Positions 1 through 8,384 of a stretch of DNA of 64,000 nucleotides are shown here, one piece after another. Under the pieces are notes generated by a model. It saw nothing but the letters and a program-made list of their open reading frames with translations, had not been told where the DNA came from and did not search any database. The position numbers were made by a program, and so were the translations under genes. This DNA is from Acidimicrobiales bacterium (GTDB taxonomy: Bacteria > Actinomycetota > Acidimicrobiia > Acidimicrobiales > SZUA-35). Positions within the stretch are counted from its first letter, which is position 1. Every line of letters begins with the position of its first letter. Where the stretch lies: the NCBI GenBank assembly GCA_028285495.1, contig JANQPB010000038.1:126198-190197 (forward strand). Direction: 5' to 3'.

Positions 1-78
1 CTCATCGGCGCCGGCCTGCAGCCGGCGGAGGAGACGCTGATGGTGGCCAGGAGCCTGGAGATCGCGGGGTCGAGCTGA
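1..78 (+). CDS. C-terminal end of an unidentified gene (partial)
   Basis: Frame 1 is open from the window edge and reads 25 codons (ending ...SLEIAGSS) to a TGA at 76-78. It converges on paaE, whose stop lies at 124. The fragment is too short to identify. The reading frame itself is an inference from position and codon use. Confidence 0.35.
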   Translation, partial: LIGAGLQPAEETLMVARSLEIAGSS

Positions 79-123
79 TCGGCCGGGGCCTCGGCCCGAC
101 CGGGTCCCGTTGGCGCGACGACG

Positions 124-1221
124 CTAGCGGCCGATGCCGCCGTGCACGTCGTAGGAGATGGCCAGCGGGCCGTCGCCGACCGGGTGGGCCTGGCAGGTGA
201 GGATCATGCCGGCGCTCAGCTCGTCGGCGGTGAGGGCGTAGTTCTTGGCCATCGTCACCTCGCCCTCGACGACCGTGGCCTTGCACGTGGCGCACATCCC
301 ACCCTTGCAGGCGAACGGCACCTCGGCCCTGGCCGTCCTGGCGTAGTCGAGCAGCGGGGGGCCGGCGGGGTCGACATGGACCACCGAGGTCCGTCCGTCG
401 ATCGTCACCCTGGTCTCGACGGCGCCGTCGGTGATCGCGTCGGTCGACGGTGGGGCCTCGATGCGCTGATCGAAGAACAGCTCGCTGTGGATCCGCCCGC
501 CGTCGACGCCGAGCTCGCCGAGTGTGGCGGTCAGTTCCTCGACCATCGTCAGCGGCCCGCACAGGTACCAGCCGTCGACCGAGCCGACGTCGATGAGCGC
601 GCCGGCCATCCGCCGCAGCTTCTCGCCGTCGATTCGACCTTCGAACAGCGGGATCTCGTGCGGCTCGCGGCTGAGCACGTGGATCATCCGGAACCGCTCG
701 GGGTGCCGGTTCTTCAGCGCCTCCAGGTCCTCGTGGAACATGATCGAGCGTGACGTCCGGTTGCCGTACAGGAGGGTGACCCGGCTGGCCGGCTCGTCCC
801 GCAGGATCGTGGTGGCCATGGCCAGGATCGGGGTGATGCCCGATCCGGCGGCCACCAGCACCACGTTCCTGGCGACCTCCGGTCGGCACGTGACGGTGAA
901 CTCGCCGATCGGTGCCATCACCTCGAGCACGTCGCCGACGGCCAGCTCGGTGGTGGCCCAGGTGGAGAAGGCGCCGTCGGGGATCCGTTTGATCCCGACC
1001 CGCAGGCCGTTGCCGGGGGCGGTGCAGATCGAGTACGACCGGCGGACGTCGTCGCCATCCAGCTCGCGGCGGATCACGAGGTGTTGCCCAGGGACGTGGG
1101 CGAACCGCTCGCTCAGCTCCTCCGGGATGGCGAGGGTGATGCTGACCGAGTCGTCGGTCTCCGGTCGGACGTCGGCCACCTTCAGCTGGTGGAACTCGAT
1201 GTCGATCGACGTGTCGCTCAC
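124..1221 (-). CDS. paaE: Phenylacetyl-CoA epoxidase reductase subunit PaaE
   Basis: This 365-residue flavo-iron-sulfur reductase should pass electrons from NADPH to the di-iron PaaA subunit, which epoxidises phenylacetyl-CoA in the cytoplasm. The N-terminal third is an FAD-binding ferredoxin-reductase barrel with the RRSYSIC motif. A NAD(P)-binding domain follows (VLVAAGSGITPILAM). The C-terminus is a plant-type 2Fe-2S ferredoxin domain with the CKGGMCATC cluster motif. Order and length are normal for PaaE. The start is GTG at 1221, preceded by a GAGGGGAC ribosome site. The gene lies 10 bp behind paaD and is the last gene of the paaBCDE block. Confidence is high because paaB, paaC and paaD are adjacent. 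Confidence 0.95.
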   Translation of the reverse strand: MSDTSIDIEFHQLKVADVRPETDDSVSITLAIPEELSERFAHVPGQHLVIRRELDGDDVRRSYSICTAPGNGLRVGIKRIPDGAFSTWATTELAVGDVLEVMAPIGEFTVTCRPEVARNVVLVAAGSGITPILAMATTILRDEPASRVTLLYGNRTSRSIMFHEDLEALKNRHPERFRMIHVLSREPHEIPLFEGRIDGEKLRRMAGALIDVGSVDGWYLCGPLTMVEELTATLGELGVDGGRIHSELFFDQRIEAPPSTDAITDGAVETRVTIDGRTSVVHVDPAGPPLLDYARTARAEVPFACKGGMCATCKATVVEGEVTMAKNYALTADELSAGMILTCQAHPVGDGPLAISYDVHGGIGR

Positions 1222-1231
1222 GGGCGTCCCC

Positions 1232-1756
1232 TCAGATGGCCTTGAAGTGGTCGAACGGCTCGGCGCACGAGGTGCACCGGTAGAGGGCCTTGCAGGCGGT
1301 CGAACCGAAGCGGGAGATCTCCTCGGTCGCCGTCGACCCGCACCGGGGGCACACCAACGGTGCCGCCGCGGCCGCCGGCCGGCGGCCGATGCTGATCGGC
1401 ACCGGCCCCGCCCCCGGGGGTGCGATGCCGAGCTCGAGCAGCTTGCGCCGTCCGTCCTCGGTCATCCGGTCGGTCGACCAGGCCGGGGTGAACGAGCGCT
1501 CGACCCGGAACCGGGCGCAACCTTCCGCGTCGAGCACCCGGGCGATCTCGGCCTCGATGTACTCGACGGCCGGACAACCCGAGTAGGTCGGCGTGACGGT
1601 CACCACGACGGTGCCGTCGGCGTCGGCCTCGACCGAGCGCAGGATGCCGAGGTCGACGAGGGTCAGCGGCGGCAGCTCCGGGTCGCACACGTCGCCGACC
1701 GCGGCCCGCAGCCGATCGAGCTCTCCCGGCGAGACGGTCGGCGTCGAGCGGGTCAT
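1232..1756 (-). CDS. paaD: Phenylacetyl-CoA epoxidase maturation protein PaaD
   Basis: This 174-residue protein has an N-terminal MIP18/DUF59 domain (DPELPPLTLVDLGI). Its C-terminal zinc-ribbon-like stretch has paired CPRCGS and CTSC motifs, the normal PaaD layout. PaaD is thought to help assemble the metal centre of the epoxidase; it is not part of the catalytic complex. The chosen start is ATG at 1756, five bases after the paaC stop. A GTG at 1765 would overlap the paaC stop as GTGA and add three residues, so translational coupling to paaC is possible. It is the fourth gene of the five-subunit set, which is split in this genome. Confidence 0.93.
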   Translation of the reverse strand: MTRSTPTVSPGELDRLRAAVGDVCDPELPPLTLVDLGILRSVEADADGTVVVTVTPTYSGCPAVEYIEAEIARVLDAEGCARFRVERSFTPAWSTDRMTEDGRRKLLELGIAPPGAGPVPISIGRRPAAAAAPLVCPRCGSTATEEISRFGSTACKALYRCTSCAEPFDHFKAI

Positions 1757-1761
1757 CGCCG

Positions 1762-2574
1762 TCACCACTCGACCCCGGGCTGCGACTGGTACAGCCATTG
1801 CATCTCGGGCAGCAGGTGGCCGAGGTGGGCGGTGTGGAAGCCGGTGCGGCCGCCGATCCGCTCGTAGGGGTCGTCCGGCGCCGTGAGGTTGGCCTCGGCG
1901 AGGACCGCGGTCACGGTCTCGTCGAAGGTCGGGCGCAGGGTCGCCGGGTCGGGAACCACCCCGGCTCCGGCCAGCTCGCCCTCCACCTCGTCGGCCGAGA
2001 AGAGGTCGGCCCGGAACGGCCACAGCTCGTCGACGGCGGCCTGGGCCCGGCGGTTGCTCTCGGACGTGCCGTCGCCGAGGGTCACCACCCAGCCGGACGA
2101 GTGCTCCAGGTGGTAGCGGGCCTCCTTGACCGCCTTGGCCGCGATGCCGGCGAGGCGCTCGTCGGTCGAGTCGGTGAGCGCCTCGTACAGCGGCACCTGG
2201 TACGCGTCGACGAGGAGCTGGCGGACGATGGTGACCGCGAAGTCGCCGTTCGGCTGCTCGACCAGTACGGCGTTGAGGAACTCGCGCTCGGTTCGGGTCA
2301 TCGCCAAGTCGTCCTCGGAGCGACCACCGGGGTCGACCTCGGTGGCGTACTGGTAGAGGTTGCGGGCCTGGCCGAGGTGGTCGAGGGCGAGGTTGGCCAC
2401 CGCGATGTCCTCTTCCAGCTCGGGCATCGAGGCGATGAGCTCACCGAGGCGTTGGGCGAGCACGAGGTTGTCGTCGGCCGCCCGCAGCAGCCAGGTGAGC
2501 AGCGCCGGACCGTCCGGCAGCGTGGCCCGGGTGACCGGACCGGCGGAGGCGGGACGTCGCTCCGGTGCGCTCAC
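1762..2574 (-). CDS. paaC: Phenylacetyl-CoA epoxidase structural subunit PaaC
   Basis: This 270-residue ferritin-like four-helix protein carries the PaaC signature around NLALDHLGQARNLYQYA and a second EARYHLEHSSGWV segment. PaaC pairs with catalytic PaaA to form the epoxidase core but lacks the full di-iron ligand set. The GTG start at 2574 overlaps the paaB stop in a GTGA arrangement, indicating translational coupling. Length and motifs are ordinary for the family. The catalytic partner PaaA is not next to it but about 6.6 kb upstream, beyond an unrelated cassette. Confidence 0.95.
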   Translation of the reverse strand: MSAPERRPASAGPVTRATLPDGPALLTWLLRAADDNLVLAQRLGELIASMPELEEDIAVANLALDHLGQARNLYQYATEVDPGGRSEDDLAMTRTEREFLNAVLVEQPNGDFAVTIVRQLLVDAYQVPLYEALTDSTDERLAGIAAKAVKEARYHLEHSSGWVVTLGDGTSESNRRAQAAVDELWPFRADLFSADEVEGELAGAGVVPDPATLRPTFDETVTAVLAEANLTAPDDPYERIGGRTGFHTAHLGHLLPEMQWLYQSQPGVEW

Positions 2575-2903
2575 ATGTGCCCCACTTCGTCGGGGATGTC
2601 ATAGAAGGTGGGGTGGCGGTAGGGCTTGTCCGAGTCGAACCAGGCGTCGGCCTCGTCCGGGTCGGTGGCGTGGATGGCCGACGACGGCACCACCCAGATC
2701 GAGACGCCCTCGTTGCGCCGGGTGTAGACGTCACGGGCGTTGCGGGTGGCGGTCTCGGCGTCGGCGGCGTGGAGACTGCCGACGTGCACGTGGTTCAGGC
2801 CTCGCGAGGCCCGGACGAACACCTCCCACAGCGGTGCACCGCCGGCTGCGCCAGCGGGTCCCTCATCCACCTCGCCTTCGATTGGCGGAACGTCGTACGA
2901 CAT
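2571..2903 (-). CDS. paaB: Phenylacetyl-CoA epoxidase subunit PaaB
   Basis: This 110-residue subunit is recognised by LWEVFVRASRGLNHVHVGSL near the N-terminus and by NARDVYTRRNEGVSIWVVPS. PaaB bridges PaaAC heterodimers in the epoxidase complex. The start is ATG at 2903 (MSYDVPP). In-frame ATGs at 2912 and 2951 would begin inside the upstream inverted repeat and give an N-terminus atypical of the family. It is the first gene of the paaBCDE transcript. The putative PaaX operator lies at 2912-2950, immediately upstream, so the operator overlaps the expected promoter and 5' leader. Confidence 0.93.
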   Translation of the reverse strand: MSYDVPPIEGEVDEGPAGAAGGAPLWEVFVRASRGLNHVHVGSLHAADAETATRNARDVYTRRNEGVSIWVVPSSAIHATDPDEADAWFDSDKPYRHPTFYDIPDEVGHM

Positions 2904-2911
2904 GGACAACA

Positions 2912-2950
2912 TGATACACGAGAAGCTGGGATAGCGAAAGTCGTGTATCA
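2912..2950. promoter_or_regulatory. Inverted-repeat operator of paaBCDE (probable PaaX site)
   Basis: There is a perfect 10-bp inverted repeat: TGATACACGA at 2912-2921 and TCGTGTATCA at 2941-2950, with 19 bp between arms and a 39-bp span. A similar element of 40 bp spans 11212-11251, upstream of the paaX-like gene. PaaX of E. coli recognises a TGATTC-type core. Assigning these sites to the local PaaX protein is inference from position and sharing. Confidence 0.7.
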
Positions 2951-2986
2951 CAACCCGCCGTCACCCGCTGTCGTCGTCCGCGGCCG

Positions 2987-5608
2987 TCATCCTGCGCCGA
3001 CGGTCATGAACGATCGGGCGAGCCATCGATCGGTGTCGCTCGGCACGTCCTCGATGCCGGCCCGCAACGCGGCCCGAACCGACCTGCCGCTGCTGCGATG
3101 CCGGTGGAAGGCGGCCATGAGGTCGCCGGTGCCCGGCCCGTCCGGCACCGGCGAGACCGAGGCGACGATCGAGCGGATCCCGGCGGTGAGGAAGGCACCA
3201 CCCATGCCGGTGAAGGCGCGCTCCGGCCGGTTGGACGTGGCAGCACCGCTGCAGGCGCTGAGGATCACCTCGGTCGCCACAGCGTCGTCGAGTTGCAGGA
3301 TGTCGTACATCGTGAGCGGTCCGTCGGCCATCTCGAGGTGGGAGAACAGCGGGCTGTCGATCCGGAAGTCGCCGTGGCAGGCGAAGTGCACCCGCGGCGA
3401 CGAGCGCAGCGCCCGGAGGGCCGCCTCGGTCGTCGCCATCGACGGTTCCACCACCTCGACGTCGTCCAGGGTCGCCGCGATCCGGAACGCCTCGTCGACG
3501 GCACCGGGCAGCCGGGGCCCGACGACGATCGTGAGCGGGCCGTCCCGGGGCTCCGGCACGGCGATCGACCGGTGCCACGTGCCGAGCGAGAACGCCACCG
3601 TCACCTCGGCCTCGGCGGTCTGGGGCAGCGCCAGCCAGGGCACGAGCGCGACCTCGCCTCTCGGCACGATGACGACGTCCTCGGCCGCGAGATCGAGGCC
3701 GCCGAAGAGCGCCAGGCCGAGCTGCTCGGTCGTTCGGGCCAGCCGCTCGACCACGCGCTCGTCTGGACGGAGGGCGCTGCGCCGGAACAGTGCCAGGCAG
3801 GAGCGGATCTGCCTCGACACGGCACCCTGTTCGCCGACGACGGCGCGACCGAACTGGCCCGTCCTGGTCAGGTGGCAGCGATGGATGGTGCCGTCGATCT
3901 CGACGAACGAGACGACGAGGCGCCCGGCGGCCGCCCGGATGGCATCGTCGATGTCCCGGGTCGCCCGATCGGTCCCCGAGGTCGCGGTCCGCCGCGAGCG
4001 CCGCTTGATCGCCGACTCGAGCTGGGCTCGTTGCCGTCGCAGCGCCTGATCGGGGGTCGGGGCGTCGATGGCGTCGCGAACCACCTGCCGCAGCTCGCCG
4101 AGCAGCGGCGCGAGATCGGGGTTGGCCCGGCCGTCGCTGAGCTCGACGTAGGGCACCGCCGTCCGCTCGGTCCACTCGAAGAACGTGCGATGGGACCTCC
4201 CGGCCGCTGCAGCCAGGAGGCCGACATCGATGAGGCGCTGGGCGTGGACCGCGACCCCGACCCTGGCATCGGGCGCCGACACCCGGGACCGGAACTCCTC
4301 GAGCGCCCGCAGACCGGTCCTGGCGGCCGCCATCGCCGAGACCCGCCGCCCGTCGTGCAGGCGGATGGCGGCGGCGAGCGCCCAGTAGGCCAGGCGCTCC
4401 TCGATCAGGCCCGATCGCCGGGAGTAGCCGCCCCGCTCCAGGGCATCGACGGCGATCCCGTGGTGGCCGAGGGCCAGCGCGATGGAGCCCTCGATGATCG
4501 CAGCTCGGCCGGCCGGCCCCCGGAGGCCGGCCGAGCCGAGCTGGGCCGACAGGTGGGCGGCGAAGCGGCGGTCGGCCTCGGTGACCGTGCCGACGGCGGT
4601 CATCGCCTCGAGCCGGAGGATGTGGGCGCGATCGCGCCAACCGGGCCGATCCTGCTCGTCGAACAGCTTGGCGGCCTCGTCGGCCAGCGCAACCGAGTCC
4701 TCCCGGCCGAGGATCAGGCAGGCGTGGGCCATCACCAGCAGCGCCTCGGCCAGATCGGTCAGGAGCCGGCGCTGGCGGAGGTAGTCGACCGTCGTCTCGA
4801 TCGTCGACAGGGCGTCGTCGACCAGCCCGGATGCGATCAGCGCCTCGGCCCGGTCGACCTGCAGGCCGGCCAGCGGCCGGTCGAGCGCCGTCAGCCGTCG
4901 CTCGCCGTCGTCGAACTGCGCCATCGCCCGGGGGATGTCGAGCATGCGGGCGTAGGACAGACCGAGGTTGTGCACGACGACGGCCGCAGGGGAGGGGAGG
5001 TCGTTGGCCTCGTACAGGTCGAGCGCAGCCGTGAGGTCGGCGACCGCCCGGGCCTGATCGCCGTGGTACATGTGGATGACGCCGCGATTGCTGAGCGCGT
5101 GAGCGAGGAAGATCTCGTCACCGTGGTCGCGCAGCTCGGGTATGACGTCGTCGTAGGCGCGCTTGGCCTCGATGCCCTCCGAGAACCGTTGGACGACGGC
5201 GGCTCGCTGGAACTTCACTCGGGCCCGGACCCCGCCGGTGGTGATCTCCTCGGCCCGTTCGAGGTCGGCGATCGCGGCGCGCTTCGATCCCGCGATCGAG
5301 TGCGCGCCCGCTCTCGACATCCGGATCAGGCCCTCGGCCTCGGCCAGGTCGGCGGTGATGGCGACCTCGATCCCGCGGCGATAGTGGCGGAAGGCGGCCG
5401 GCAGTTGGGACAGGGCCCGATTGGCGTTGCCGGCCGCTCGATGGACGCGGACCCGGAGCGCGGGTGCGAGCGAGTCGACGTCGAGCTCGTCGACCCTGGT
5501 CAGCGCTTGGCGGTGATCGGCCTCGGCAAGCCGCTCGATCTCCGAAACCCGATCCTCCACCGCTCGGAGATTAGACTGTATTTGGCGGGGGGCTGGACCG
5601 TTTTTCAT
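2987..5608 (-). CDS. TPR-CHAT caspase-like protease
   Basis: This protein of about 873 residues has a long N-terminal all-helical region (roughly residues 20-600) of tetratricopeptide-type repeats, for example segments with LAHALSNRGVIHMYHGD and AAVVVHNLGLSYARM. A C-terminal CHAT domain covers roughly 620-873. The catalytic dyad is visible as VHFACHGDF (His745) and VILSACSGAAT (Cys786), the arrangement of separase/caspase-like CHAT proteases. There is no signal peptide, so it should be cytoplasmic. The ATG at 5608 is taken as start; a GTG at 5560 would give 857 residues and leave 87 bp for a divergent promoter. It is divergent from a subtilase gene and near an ECF sigma factor. In type III-E systems a TPR-CHAT protease (Csx29) cleaves a regulator of an ECF sigma factor; a parallel role here is inference. 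Substrate and trigger are unknown. Confidence 0.88.
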   Translation of the reverse strand: MKNGPAPRQIQSNLRAVEDRVSEIERLAEADHRQALTRVDELDVDSLAPALRVRVHRAAGNANRALSQLPAAFRHYRRGIEVAITADLAEAEGLIRMSRAGAHSIAGSKRAAIADLERAEEITTGGVRARVKFQRAAVVQRFSEGIEAKRAYDDVIPELRDHGDEIFLAHALSNRGVIHMYHGDQARAVADLTAALDLYEANDLPSPAAVVVHNLGLSYARMLDIPRAMAQFDDGERRLTALDRPLAGLQVDRAEALIASGLVDDALSTIETTVDYLRQRRLLTDLAEALLVMAHACLILGREDSVALADEAAKLFDEQDRPGWRDRAHILRLEAMTAVGTVTEADRRFAAHLSAQLGSAGLRGPAGRAAIIEGSIALALGHHGIAVDALERGGYSRRSGLIEERLAYWALAAAIRLHDGRRVSAMAAARTGLRALEEFRSRVSAPDARVGVAVHAQRLIDVGLLAAAAGRSHRTFFEWTERTAVPYVELSDGRANPDLAPLLGELRQVVRDAIDAPTPDQALRRQRAQLESAIKRRSRRTATSGTDRATRDIDDAIRAAAGRLVVSFVEIDGTIHRCHLTRTGQFGRAVVGEQGAVSRQIRSCLALFRRSALRPDERVVERLARTTEQLGLALFGGLDLAAEDVVIVPRGEVALVPWLALPQTAEAEVTVAFSLGTWHRSIAVPEPRDGPLTIVVGPRLPGAVDEAFRIAATLDDVEVVEPSMATTEAALRALRSSPRVHFACHGDFRIDSPLFSHLEMADGPLTMYDILQLDDAVATEVILSACSGAATSNRPERAFTGMGGAFLTAGIRSIVASVSPVPDGPGTGDLMAAFHRHRSSGRSVRAALRAGIEDVPSDTDRWLARSFMTVGAG

Positions 5609-5647
5609 GCAAGTGTCCCGCGGTGACGGAGATGAAAGGGTCCAAGA
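5609..5647. promoter_or_regulatory. Short divergent control region between CHAT and subtilase genes
   Basis: Only 39 bp (87 bp if the CHAT gene starts at GTG 5560) separate the two divergent starts. The stretch just before it (5561-5608) is locally A/T-rich for this genome, with an ATTAGACTGTATTT run. The subtilase has a GAAAGGG ribosome site. The block CATGCAAGTGTCCCG followed by GTGACG resembles CATGTATCTCCCG plus GTGACG upstream of the membrane-protein gene at 8385. It may be a binding site for the local ECF sigma factor, but the spacing differs between the two and support is weak. Confidence 0.35.
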
Positions 5648-7219
5648 ATGTCTATCTGGTTGCGCCGTTTGCTGGCGGCCCTCGTTGCGTTCGCGCTGAT
5701 TGCCTCGTCGTGTGGTGACGATGACGACGATGCACCGTCGGACGAGTCGTCCGAGGAGGGCTCGGACGACGCCGTCGGCGGCGACGACGATCCCGCCGAC
5801 GGCGACGGGTCCGACGGCGACGATGTCGACGAGGAGGTCGACGAGGAGGTCGACGAGGGCGACGACACGGGTGGCCCGCTGCCGGACGGTTGGGTCGTGC
5901 AACCGGCGGAGCTGGCGACGGCCCGGGTCAACCCGTCGGCCTGCGTGATCGGCGACGTCGCCGACCCGGCCGACGGCTTCGACGAGCTCGTCGACTTCGA
6001 GGGGTTGACCGACCTGACGAACGTGGGGCCGATCGACATCACCGCGCCGCCGATGCCGCCGGCGCCGGTGTACGTGGGCCCCATGTACCGTCCCGGCCTG
6101 CTGCTCGCCCCCGCTGGCTACGACCCGCCGCTCGGCCTGGAGCAGCAGGTTCGCCTGGCCGAGGTCGAGCTCGACGGCGTGAACGGTCCGACCATCGACG
6201 GCGAGGGATTCGGTGGACTGGAGGCGGAAGCCGAGCTCCTCGATGGCGTCGTGTCGGTCTGGTGGATCGCCGGGGCCGAGAGCGAGGCGCTGCTCGACCC
6301 GGCCAACGTCGCCCGCGCCTTCGCCGGCGAGGGCCTGGAGCCGGTGTACCTCCTCGTTCCGGCCGCCGGTCACATGTACGGGCCCGAGAACACGCCGGCC
6401 GTTGAGGGCGCGGAAGAGGACCGCGTCGGCGGTTCGAAGTGGGGCTACGCCGATGTCGTCGGCGATCCCGTCGTTCCCGGCCCGGTCGGCATCATCGACA
6501 CGTCGTTCGACCAGCTGCCGGATCTCAACGCCCCCGCCGACAGTCACTCGGTCCAGGGTCACGGCTCCTTCATCGCCGGCATCGTGCGCGAGCTCGCACC
6601 TGGGGCGCCGATCAAGTCGGTCGACATGGGCCCGGCCGGCGAGGATCTCACCGTCGTGCTCGACAAGGCGATCGAGGACCTGCCCGATGCCGCGGTCTAC
6701 GGCAGCGCCGCCACCGGCTTCCCCTTCGACGGCGACTGGCTGCAGCTGCTGATCACCCTCGCCGCCCTGACCGGGCTCGAGCCGGTCGGCTCCGATCCGC
6801 CACTCGCCGCCCTCAACATGTCGTTCGGGACCTACCTGTGCGCACCCGACCAGGAGCCGGGGGTCGGACCGCCCGGCCTGCAGGAGTTGATCGACCAGAT
6901 CGGTGTGGAGGTGTTCGCCGCCGCCGGCAACGACGACTCGGACGATGCGTGGTACCCGGCGGCCTACAACCAACAGGCGTCGCCGTGGGCCGTCGGCGCA
7001 CTCCAGGGCGACGGCACGTGGGCCACGTTCTCCAACCACGGCAGCTGGGTGGAGACGTGTGAGCTCGGCGAACCGGTGACCGCCGAGCCCTATCTGCCCG
7101 GCAGCGGTTCGCAGAACCACATCACCTGGAGCGGCACCTCGTTCGCAGCCCCGATCGCGCTGGCTCGGTACCTCACCACCGGTGATCCGACCCCGCAGGA
7201 CTGCCCGGCGACGCCCTGA
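5648..7219 (+). CDS. Secreted or lipid-anchored subtilisin-like (S8) serine protease
   Basis: This 523-residue protein begins with a basic, hydrophobic signal sequence ending in a lipobox-like IASSC (Cys22), followed by a very acidic Asp/Glu linker to about residue 75. A middle domain without a recognisable family precedes the S8 protease domain (about 270-515). All catalytic elements are present: Asp284 in VGIIDTSF, His305 in QGHGSFIAG, oxyanion Asn428 in AAAGND, and Ser498 in SGTSFAAP. It should act outside the membrane. It is divergent from the TPR-CHAT gene and lies 54 bp before the ECF sigma gene. Pairing a cytoplasmic CHAT protease with an external subtilase suggests a two-compartment proteolytic response. 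The lipobox is not perfect, so cleavage as an ordinary secretory signal is possible. Confidence 0.88.
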   Translation: MSIWLRRLLAALVAFALIASSCGDDDDDAPSDESSEEGSDDAVGGDDDPADGDGSDGDDVDEEVDEEVDEGDDTGGPLPDGWVVQPAELATARVNPSACVIGDVADPADGFDELVDFEGLTDLTNVGPIDITAPPMPPAPVYVGPMYRPGLLLAPAGYDPPLGLEQQVRLAEVELDGVNGPTIDGEGFGGLEAEAELLDGVVSVWWIAGAESEALLDPANVARAFAGEGLEPVYLLVPAAGHMYGPENTPAVEGAEEDRVGGSKWGYADVVGDPVVPGPVGIIDTSFDQLPDLNAPADSHSVQGHGSFIAGIVRELAPGAPIKSVDMGPAGEDLTVVLDKAIEDLPDAAVYGSAATGFPFDGDWLQLLITLAALTGLEPVGSDPPLAALNMSFGTYLCAPDQEPGVGPPGLQELIDQIGVEVFAAAGNDDSDDAWYPAAYNQQASPWAVGALQGDGTWATFSNHGSWVETCELGEPVTAEPYLPGSGSQNHITWSGTSFAAPIALARYLTTGDPTPQDCPATP

Positions 7220-7259
7220 CCCCGCCCGTTCCACACTCGAACCCCCGAGAGCCCATCGA

Positions 7260-7265
7260 TAGGAT
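7260..7265 (+). promoter_or_regulatory. -10 box of the ECF sigma gene (leaderless start)
   Basis: TAGGAT lies 8 nt before the ATG at 7274, the same geometry seen at several other genes in this window. The sigma gene therefore seems to be transcribed by the housekeeping polymerase, probably as a leaderless mRNA. Confidence 0.55.
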
Positions 7266-7273
7266 GTCGATCG

Positions 7274-7834
7274 ATGCACGAACCATCGGATCGAGAGATC
7301 TACCTCGCCGCTTGCAGAGGTGACCGCGAGGCGTTCGGCCTGCTGGCCGAGCGTCACCACGCCTTCACCATGCGGGTCGCGGCGTCGATCGTCTCCGATC
7401 CGGCGACGGCCGAGGACGTGGCCCACAAGGCCTGGCTGAACGTGTGTGTTCACCTGAAGAAGGTGACGGACGGTGAGCGGGCACCGCTCGAGCTCGGTCA
7501 CGAGGCGTCGCTGCTGGCGTGGTTGCGCACGGTGACCCGGAACGTCGCCTACGACGAGCTCCGTCGCGAGTCTCGGGCGCCCCTCGAGACGGTCGAGGAC
7601 GACGACGTCGTGCACCACGACGACGTCGACGAGCGGCTGATCTTCGGCGAGCAGCGATCGGCGATGTGGCGGGCGCTCCGGGCGATCAGCGAGAGCTGCC
7701 GGGAGCTGCTCCTCTACCTGATCCACGATCCACCCCTCAGCTACGAGGCGATCGCCAAGGCCATAGGCCGACCGGTCGGCTCCATCGGTCCGACCCGGGC
7801 GCGCTGTCTCGCACAGCTCCGGGCGCTGCTGTAG
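7274..7834 (+). CDS. ECF-type RNA polymerase sigma factor (CHAT-associated)
   Basis: This 186-residue protein has a sigma-70 region 2 in the first 95 residues (EAFGLLAERHHAF, then ATAEDVAHKAWLNV and SLLAWLRTVTRNVAYDELRR). Region 4 is C-terminal (SYEAIAKAIGRPVGSIGPTRARC). There is no region 3, which fits the ECF class. The helix-turn-helix ending GRPVGSIGPTRARCLAQL resembles ECF factors seen beside TPR-CHAT genes in other actinobacteria; that resemblance is from memory and not tested. It is followed 3-9 bp later by a small gene that could encode its inhibitor. Regulation through proteolysis by the neighbouring CHAT protease is inference. Confidence 0.88.
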   Translation: MHEPSDREIYLAACRGDREAFGLLAERHHAFTMRVAASIVSDPATAEDVAHKAWLNVCVHLKKVTDGERAPLELGHEASLLAWLRTVTRNVAYDELRRESRAPLETVEDDDVVHHDDVDERLIFGEQRSAMWRALRAISESCRELLLYLIHDPPLSYEAIAKAIGRPVGSIGPTRARCLAQLRALL

Positions 7835-7843
7835 GTCGTGGCG

Positions 7844-8305
7844 ATGTCCGACTGGCGCAACGACCTGAGCGATGACCAGCTCGTCGAGTTGTTGCGGGCG
7901 ACCGTCGACGACCGGGCCGCGGCCCCGGCCTCGATGCTGGACATGATCATGGCCGGCTACGACATCACCAACGTCGACGCCTTCCTGGCCGAGGTCGTCG
8001 AGGACGTGCAGCTCACCGAGGCGGCTGGGCTCCGGGCCACCGACGGTGCCACCCGCCTGATCACGTGCGGCTCGGACGACCTGCGGTTCGAGTTCGAGTT
8101 GCGGCCGATCGCCCCGCAGGTCGTCGGGCACCTCGATCCGGTCGTCGCCGGCACGCTCCACCTCGAGCAGGCCGAGCACGCCCAGGCGGCCGAGCTGGGC
8201 GACGGGGCCGACTTCGAGTTCACGCTCCGGTCGTCCAAGCCGTTCAGGCTGCGCCATCGCGCCGCGGACGGCACGTCGGTGGCAACGGAGTGGATTCTGC
8301 CCTGA
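7844..8305 (+). CDS. Small protein coupled to the ECF sigma factor (candidate anti-sigma/CHAT substrate)
   Basis: This 153-residue protein has no obvious membrane segment. The N-terminal 50 residues look helical (DDQLVELLRATVDDR, then MLDMIMAGYDITNVDAFLAE). The rest alternates in beta-like pattern (LRFEFELRPIAP, VVGHLDP, DFEFTLRSSKPFRLR), suggesting a small beta-sandwich. It begins 9 bp behind the sigma stop; a GTG at 7838 is an alternative. The order sigma factor then small two-part protein matches the position of an anti-sigma or of the Csx30-type cleavable regulator. No sequence motif proves either role, so the function is not known. Confidence 0.7.
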   Translation: MSDWRNDLSDDQLVELLRATVDDRAAAPASMLDMIMAGYDITNVDAFLAEVVEDVQLTEAAGLRATDGATRLITCGSDDLRFEFELRPIAPQVVGHLDPVVAGTLHLEQAEHAQAAELGDGADFEFTLRSSKPFRLRHRAADGTSVATEWILP

Positions 8306-8384
8306 TCGAACCGGCGCTTCTGCCCGGGCCACCCGCCGCTCCGGTCACATGTATCTCCCGACCTCCTCGTGACGTTGTCGAGAT

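Noticed and set aside
3098..5626. Long plus-strand open frame opposite the CHAT gene
   Set aside because: Composition is Arg/Gly/Asp-rich without motifs; the minus frame carries the TPR and CHAT signatures.
2987..8332. Very long minus-strand open frame (about 1780 codons)
   Set aside because: Only the part to 5608 looks like protein; the rest mirrors the subtilase and sigma genes on the other strand, a usual high-GC shadow.
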